Positions 61,501 through 64,000 of a stretch of 64,000 nt of DNA are shown piece by piece. Position numbers and translations under genes: made by a program. The DNA lies in contig NZ_JACEOG010000002.1 in assembly GCF_013868155.1 (NCBI RefSeq), positions 496,001-560,000 of the forward strand. The letters are read 5' to 3'. Within the stretch, counting starts at the first letter, position 1, and each line of letters begins with the position of its first letter. The stretch is from Aeromicrobium phoceense. GTDB taxonomy: Bacteria; Actinomycetota; Actinomycetes; Propionibacteriales; Nocardioidaceae. The notes under the pieces are model-generated. The model was not told the origin of the DNA and searched no databases. It saw only the letters and a list, made by a program, of their open reading frames with translations.

Positions 61501-62064
61501 GGGCTCGAGCACGTGCTGGCGGCCAACTCCGACTCCTCGATCGGCACGCTGCTCGACGGCGACCGCCCCGACGGCGACGTGCTGAAGCTGTGCGGCCTGG
61601 TCACCAGCGTCCAGCGTCGGATGAGCAAGAAGGGCGACACGTGGGCGACGATCACCCTCGAGGACCTCGAGGGCTCGGTCGACATCGCGGTGTTCCCCGC
61701 GGCCTACAACCTCGCCGCCTCGGTGCTCACCCAGGACTCGCTCGTCGTGGCGAAGGTCCGGGTGCGGCGCAACGACGACGGCATGGACCTGTCGGCCAAC
61801 GAGGTCACCCGCCCGGCGATCGGGGAGGGGCGCACCGACCAGCCGCTCGTCGTCAGCCTGGCCGCCTCGCGCTGCACGCTGGACACGATCAACGCCTTCA
61901 AGCAGGTGCTCGGGGCGCACCCGGGCGTCACCGAGGTGCACCTGAGACTCTCCGGCCAGGGCAAGACCACGACGATGCGCCTCGACCAGGGACTGCGGGT
62001 GTCCACCACGTCGTCGCTGTTCGCCGACCTGAAGGAACTGCTCGGACCGGGGTGCCTCGCGTGA
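58525..62064 (+). CDS. dnaE: DNA polymerase III alpha subunit (DnaE1 type)
   Basis: The replicative polymerase catalytic subunit, 1179 residues. The N-terminal PHP domain begins FVHLHVHTEYSMLDG with its metal-binding His residues and continues ITDHGN-like MTDHGN near 51; in mycobacteria this domain proofreads. Catalytic Asp are in MPDFDIDFDERRRGE near 420-434. The finger and thumb regions carry GRGSGAGSIAAYALRI near 383-398 and YRPGPMGADSH near 668. A helix-hairpin-helix and an OB fold (LVTSVQRRMSKKGDTW near 1027) follow. The size fits DnaE1, not the shorter error-prone DnaE2. Confidence 0.97.
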   Translation: MASDSSFVHLHVHTEYSMLDGHSLLDGMFERTAEQQMPAIAMTDHGNVHGAYDFWNTARKHGVKPIIGLEAYLTPGTHRSEKKRVRWGRGNAAEEGGDDVAGGGAYTHMTMWASTTEGMHNLFRLSSLSSLEGYYYKPRADRELLETYSNGLIATTGCPSGAVQTRLRLGQYEEARREAAELQEIFGKENFFLELMDHDISVERRVRDDLLRLGRELGIPPVATNDSHYTHPQDAAAHDALICVASGKRISDEKRLRFDGGGYYIKSAAEMRSLWEDKHGMKEACDNTLLIAERCDVEFTESTGGYMARADVPAGETEESWFRQEVWRGIESRYGTDFSDEVRARTEMELDIIAQKGYCGYYLVVADFINWSKDNGIRVGPGRGSGAGSIAAYALRITDLCPLQNGLIFERFLNPERPSMPDFDIDFDERRRGEVIQYVTQKYGTDKVAQIATFGRLKSKAAVKDASRILDYPFAMGDKITKAMPADVMGKGVKLADIFDESHPRYNDGKDFRDLHAQDHDVRKVYDIALGLEGQIRNWGVHAAGVIMSSDPLLDIVPIMKREADGSVITQFDYPMCESLGLVKMDFLGLRNLTVLNDAIENIKANRDIDLVLEDLAFDDPEAYALLCRGDTLGVFQLDSPPIRQLLKQMQPDNFEDISAVIALYRPGPMGADSHTNYAKRKNGRQEIDYIHPELTEALKPILGTTYGLIVYQEQVMEIAQVLAGYSLGQADNLRRAMGKKKREVLQQEFVGFEAGMVERGFSTNAVKTLWEILVPFADYAFNKAHSASYGVISYWTAYLKARYPAEYMAALLTSVKDDKDKSALYLAECRRLGIKVLPPDVNDSVANFASVGPDIRFGLTAVRNVGANVVAGIIEARETKGAFTDFADFLDKVPTQVCNKRVLDSLIKAGAFDSLGHGRRALASIAEEAVDQYIDIKRNAAIGQDSLFGAFEEEFDGLGITVPDIADWEKTQKLAFERDMLGLYVSDHPLGGLEHVLAANSDSSIGTLLDGDRPDGDVLKLCGLVTSVQRRMSKKGDTWATITLEDLEGSVDIAVFPAAYNLAASVLTQDSLVVAKVRVRRNDDGMDLSANEVTRPAIGEGRTDQPLVVSLAASRCTLDTINAFKQVLGAHPGVTEVHLRLSGQGKTTTMRLDQGLRVSTTSSLFADLKELLGPGCLA

Positions 62065-62573
62065 CCCGCACGTCGCGCGTCCTGCTGGCGGTCGTCGCCG
62101 GAGGAATCCCGGCGGCGGTCGCGTGGTGGGCCTTCGGGCGGCCCTCGCAGTGGCTGGCCACCGAGCGCGGGCTCGTGCTCACCGAGGTCAACGCCACCGG
62201 CAGCTTCCAGGTCGTGGCGGTGTTCGTCGTCGTCGGGATCGTCTTCGGCGTCCTCGCGGGCGTCGCCACCCACCGGCTCACGCGCCCCGGACGGTGGGAG
62301 ACCGTCCTCGGGCTCGCCGCGGCGTCCAGCGCCGCCTCGCTCGTGTGCTGGCGGCTCGGGATCTGGCTCGGGCCGCCGCCGCCGGAGAGCGTCAAGGGCC
62401 TGGAGGTCGGTGACGAGGTGTCGGCCCAGTTCGCGGTCGACGGGATCGTCCCGTTCCTCGTGTGGCCGCTCGTCGCGGTGCTGAGCTACACGCTCGCGCT
62501 CTACCTCAGCTCCGACGGGGAAGACGACGACGAGGAGCTCGCGGACGAGGTCAGCGAGCGATCCGAGCCGTGA
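62061..62573 (+). CDS. four-helix membrane protein, unknown function
   Basis: A 170-residue protein with about four hydrophobic segments (VLLAVVAGGIPAAVAWWAF, VVAVFVVVGIVFGVLAGVA, the VLGLAAASSAASLVCW run, and VPFLVWPLVAVLSYTLALYL). The C terminus is strongly acidic (DGEDDDEELADEVSE). The shape recalls DUF2567-type actinobacterial membrane proteins, but I am not sure of the family. The GTG overlaps the dnaE stop (GTGA), so it is translated with dnaE. It converges on and overlaps the YbaK gene tail by 23 bases. Confidence 0.75.
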   Translation: MTRTSRVLLAVVAGGIPAAVAWWAFGRPSQWLATERGLVLTEVNATGSFQVVAVFVVVGIVFGVLAGVATHRLTRPGRWETVLGLAAASSAASLVCWRLGIWLGPPPPESVKGLEVGDEVSAQFAVDGIVPFLVWPLVAVLSYTLALYLSSDGEDDDEELADEVSERSEP

Positions 62574-63039
62574 CGGCCCGGGTCTGAGCCACCAGGTCGT
62601 CGGGCGAGATCTCCAGGTCGAGCCCTCTCCGGCCGCCCGAGACGAACACCGTCGGGTGGGTCATCGCGCTGGCGTCGACCACCGTGCGGTGCAGGCGGCG
62701 CTGCCCGAACGGGCTGATCCCACCGAGGACGTACCCCGTGGCGCGCTGGGCGGCGGCCGCATCGGCCAGCTGCGCGCGCTTGCCGTTCAGCGCCGCCGCG
62801 GCGCGCTTGAGGTCGAGACTGCCCGAGACGGGGACGACCGCCACGGCCAGCGTGCCGTCGACGTCGATCATCAGCGTCTTGAAGACCCGCGCCGGCTCCA
62901 GCCCGAGGGCGTCGGCGGCCTCGAGCCCGTAGGAGCGGGCTCGCGGGTCGTGCTCGTAGGCGTGGGCGGTGACCGTCACGCCTGCGCGGTGCAGTGCCGC
63001 GAGCGCCGGGGTCGCGTCGCCGACTTTCTTGTTGACCAC
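62551..63039 (-). CDS. YbaK/EbsC family Cys-tRNA(Pro) deacylase
   Basis: A 162-residue trans-editing enzyme that removes cysteine or other wrong amino acids from tRNA-Pro. Family motifs: FKTLMIDVDGTLAVAVVPVSG near residues 53-73 with the conserved Lys, LDLKRAAAALNGKRAQLADA near 75-94, TGYVLGGISPFGQ near 102-114, and VFVSGGRRGLDLEISPDDL near 133-151. The GTG at 63039 has TAGCCT (63047-63052) 7 nt upstream and no ribosome site, so it is probably leaderless. Confidence 0.92.
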   Translation of the reverse strand: MVNKKVGDATPALAALHRAGVTVTAHAYEHDPRARSYGLEAADALGLEPARVFKTLMIDVDGTLAVAVVPVSGSLDLKRAAAALNGKRAQLADAAAAQRATGYVLGGISPFGQRRLHRTVVDASAMTHPTVFVSGGRRGLDLEISPDDLVAQTRAVTARIAR

Positions 63040-63068
63040 CTGCGTGAGGCTACCGCCGTCCGGGGTGC

Positions 63069-63094
63069 AGTTTCCCCGGTTAGCCGGGAAAACT
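63069..63094. terminator. hairpin between benE and the YbaK gene
   Basis: An 11-bp stem with one mismatch around a TTAG loop, starting 2 bases past the benE stop and ending 17 bases ahead of the YbaK -10 box. It has short A/T-rich outer ends. A benE terminator is the simplest reading; a dispersed palindrome is possible. Confidence 0.6.
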
Positions 63095-63095
63095 G

Positions 63096-64000
63096 TCAGT
63101 CGCGCTCCAGCGTGGCGCGGACCGCGAGTCCCAGCAGCAGGGCCCAGAAGGCGGCGCCGACCGACAGCAGGGAGACGCCGGAGGCCGCGAAGAGGAACGT
63201 CAGCCCGGCGCTGGTGCGATGCCGCTCGTGAGCGAAGGCACCCTGCAGTGAGGCGACGAGCGCCCCGATGAGGGCCAGTCCGGCCACGGCCTCGATGATG
63301 CCCGGGGGCGCGACGTCGGCGAGTGCGACGACGAGGCCCGCGGCCCCGGCGATCACGAGGTAGCCGACGCCGGCCGAGGTGGCGGCGATCCAGCGCCGTT
63401 CCCGGGGGCCGGCCTCCTCGCCCGCGGCGAGCGCGGCCGACAGCGCCGCGAGGTTCATCGCGTGACCACCGAACGGCGCCACGACCGCGGTGCCGAGCCC
63501 GGTGGACACGACCGACGACCGCCACGGCACGGAGAAGCCGAAGCTGCGCAGCACGGCTGCGCCCGGCAGGTTCTGCGAGGCCATCGTGACGATCGTGAGC
63601 GGCAGCGCGATGCCGACGATCGCGGGCCACGTCCACGTGGGCGTGGTCCACTCGAGGTGGGGGACGAGCGACGCGGTGTCGAGGGACTCACCGGAGCGGG
63701 ACGCCGCCACGACGATCGCGCCGATCGCGACCAGCAGCGCCACCGGCACGGCCCAGCGCGGGGCGATCCGGCTGGCCACGACCCACGCGACGATGACGGG
63801 GGCGACGTAGCCGGGGGCGTCGGCCAGGGCCACGAACGGCGCGATGCACAGCTGCAGCAGGATCCCGGCGAGCATCGCCTGGGCGATCTCGGTGGGAATC
63901 CGAGCGACGAGGGCCCCCAGCGCCGGGACCGCGCCGATGAGCGCGATCAGCAGTCCGGTCACGACGAAGGCGCCCACCGCGGCGGGCCAACCGCCCTCGA
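63096..64000 (-). CDS. benE: BenE-family benzoate/H+ symporter (5' end outside the window)
   Basis: A polytopic membrane transporter, about 301 residues visible, open to the window edge. The protein would extend further because the frame at 63978-64000 encodes EGGWPAA, the expected continuation of this family, with no start. Many hydrophobic segments. Characteristic parts are the TMASQNLPGAAVLRSFGF stretch and VVAPFGGHAMNLAALSAAL, conserved in benzoate transporters. Substrate is inferred from the family only. No aromatic degradation genes are visible. A hairpin lies just past the stop. Confidence 0.9.
   Translation of the reverse strand, partial: EGGWPAAVGAFVVTGLLIALIGAVPALGALVARIPTEIAQAMLAGILLQLCIAPFVALADAPGYVAPVIVAWVVASRIAPRWAVPVALLVAIGAIVVAASRSGESLDTASLVPHLEWTTPTWTWPAIVGIALPLTIVTMASQNLPGAAVLRSFGFSVPWRSSVVSTGLGTAVVAPFGGHAMNLAALSAALAAGEEAGPRERRWIAATSAGVGYLVIAGAAGLVVALADVAPPGIIEAVAGLALIGALVASLQGAFAHERHRTSAGLTFLFAASGVSLLSVGAAFWALLLGLAVRATLERD

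Noticed and set aside
57496-61941. A 1481-residue minus-strand frame opposite the ABC permease and dnaE
   Set aside because: It is a shadow of dnaE caused by high GC at third codon positions. It has low-complexity His/Asp/Val/Leu composition and no domain.
1-64000. CRISPR arrays, tRNA or rRNA genes
   Set aside because: No regularly spaced direct repeats, cloverleaf or rRNA signature was found on reading either strand.

Overview
This window is a stretch of high-GC chromosome from an actinomycete. The strongest clues are the fused-type actinobacterial cytochrome bc1 genes (ctaE-qcrCAB), a dcw division cluster ending in sepF-yggT-divIVA/wag31, a class II DAHP synthase, a PASTA kinase, and many leaderless genes with a TANNNT -10 box 6-7 nt before the start codon. 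Gene content and order best fit the Propionibacteriales (a Nocardioides/Aeromicrobium-like genus). The genus is an inference and cannot be proved from this window. No rRNA, tRNA, CRISPR array, phage or classical insertion sequence was seen, and there is no stretch of more than 300 bases without a feature.

Layout. 1-2.8 kb: a gene tail, a HhH-GPD repair protein, a frameshifted condensation-domain gene and an alpha/beta hydrolase. 2.9-7.3 kb: respiratory genes qcrB, qcrA, qcrC, ctaE (minus strand). 7.3-13 kb: a receiver-like protein, trpD, a GPP34 protein, a Lrp/AsnC ligand domain, an exonuclease/GIY-YIG fusion, a small Cys-rich protein, and an NlpC/P60 peptidoglycan hydrolase behind a c-di-AMP (ydaO-type) riboswitch. 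13-26.7 kb: lipid and central metabolism (acyl-CoA ligase, SRPBCC protein, ROK kinase, PlsC-like acyltransferase, aroG, PASTA kinase, polyprenyl synthase, metF, a flavoprotein, DUF4126, a methyltransferase, DUF3040). From ctaE/trpD to aroG and the kinase, the order resembles the Rv2196-Rv2176 segment of Mycobacterium tuberculosis, from my knowledge of that genome. 26.8-45.5 kb: the dcw cluster mraZ-rsmH-ftsL-ftsI-murE-murF-mraY-murD-ftsW-murG-murC-ftsQ-ftsZ-pgeF-yggS-sepF-yggT-wag31, with MraZ boxes, a structured leader before rsmH, and one unexpected opposite-strand gene between murD and ftsW. 45.6-50.8 kb: ileS, a DksA/TraR-like protein, lspA and an RluD-type pseudouridine synthase. 50.8-52 kb: a DUF559-type nuclease-like gene bracketed by a near-identical 39-bp inverted repeat that is itself part of REP-like hairpins. 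52-64 kb: an aminotransferase, a LicD-like protein with a methyltransferase, a coiled-coil protein, an ABC exporter pair, dnaE, a membrane protein, a YbaK deacylase and a 5'-truncated benE.

How it fits together. Most of the window is vertically inherited housekeeping: electron transport, peptidoglycan precursor synthesis coupled to septum formation and polar growth, lipoprotein maturation, translation and replication. Tight ATGA/GTGA stop-start overlaps show translationally coupled operons (qcrCAB, rsmH-ftsL-ftsI, murE-murF, mraY-murD, murG-murC-ftsQ, lspA-rluD, dnaE-membrane protein). The most unusual parts are the repeat-bracketed DUF559 gene, the two divergent gene pairs whose -10 boxes touch or overlap, the orphan gene in the dcw cluster, and the twice-frameshifted condensation-domain gene.
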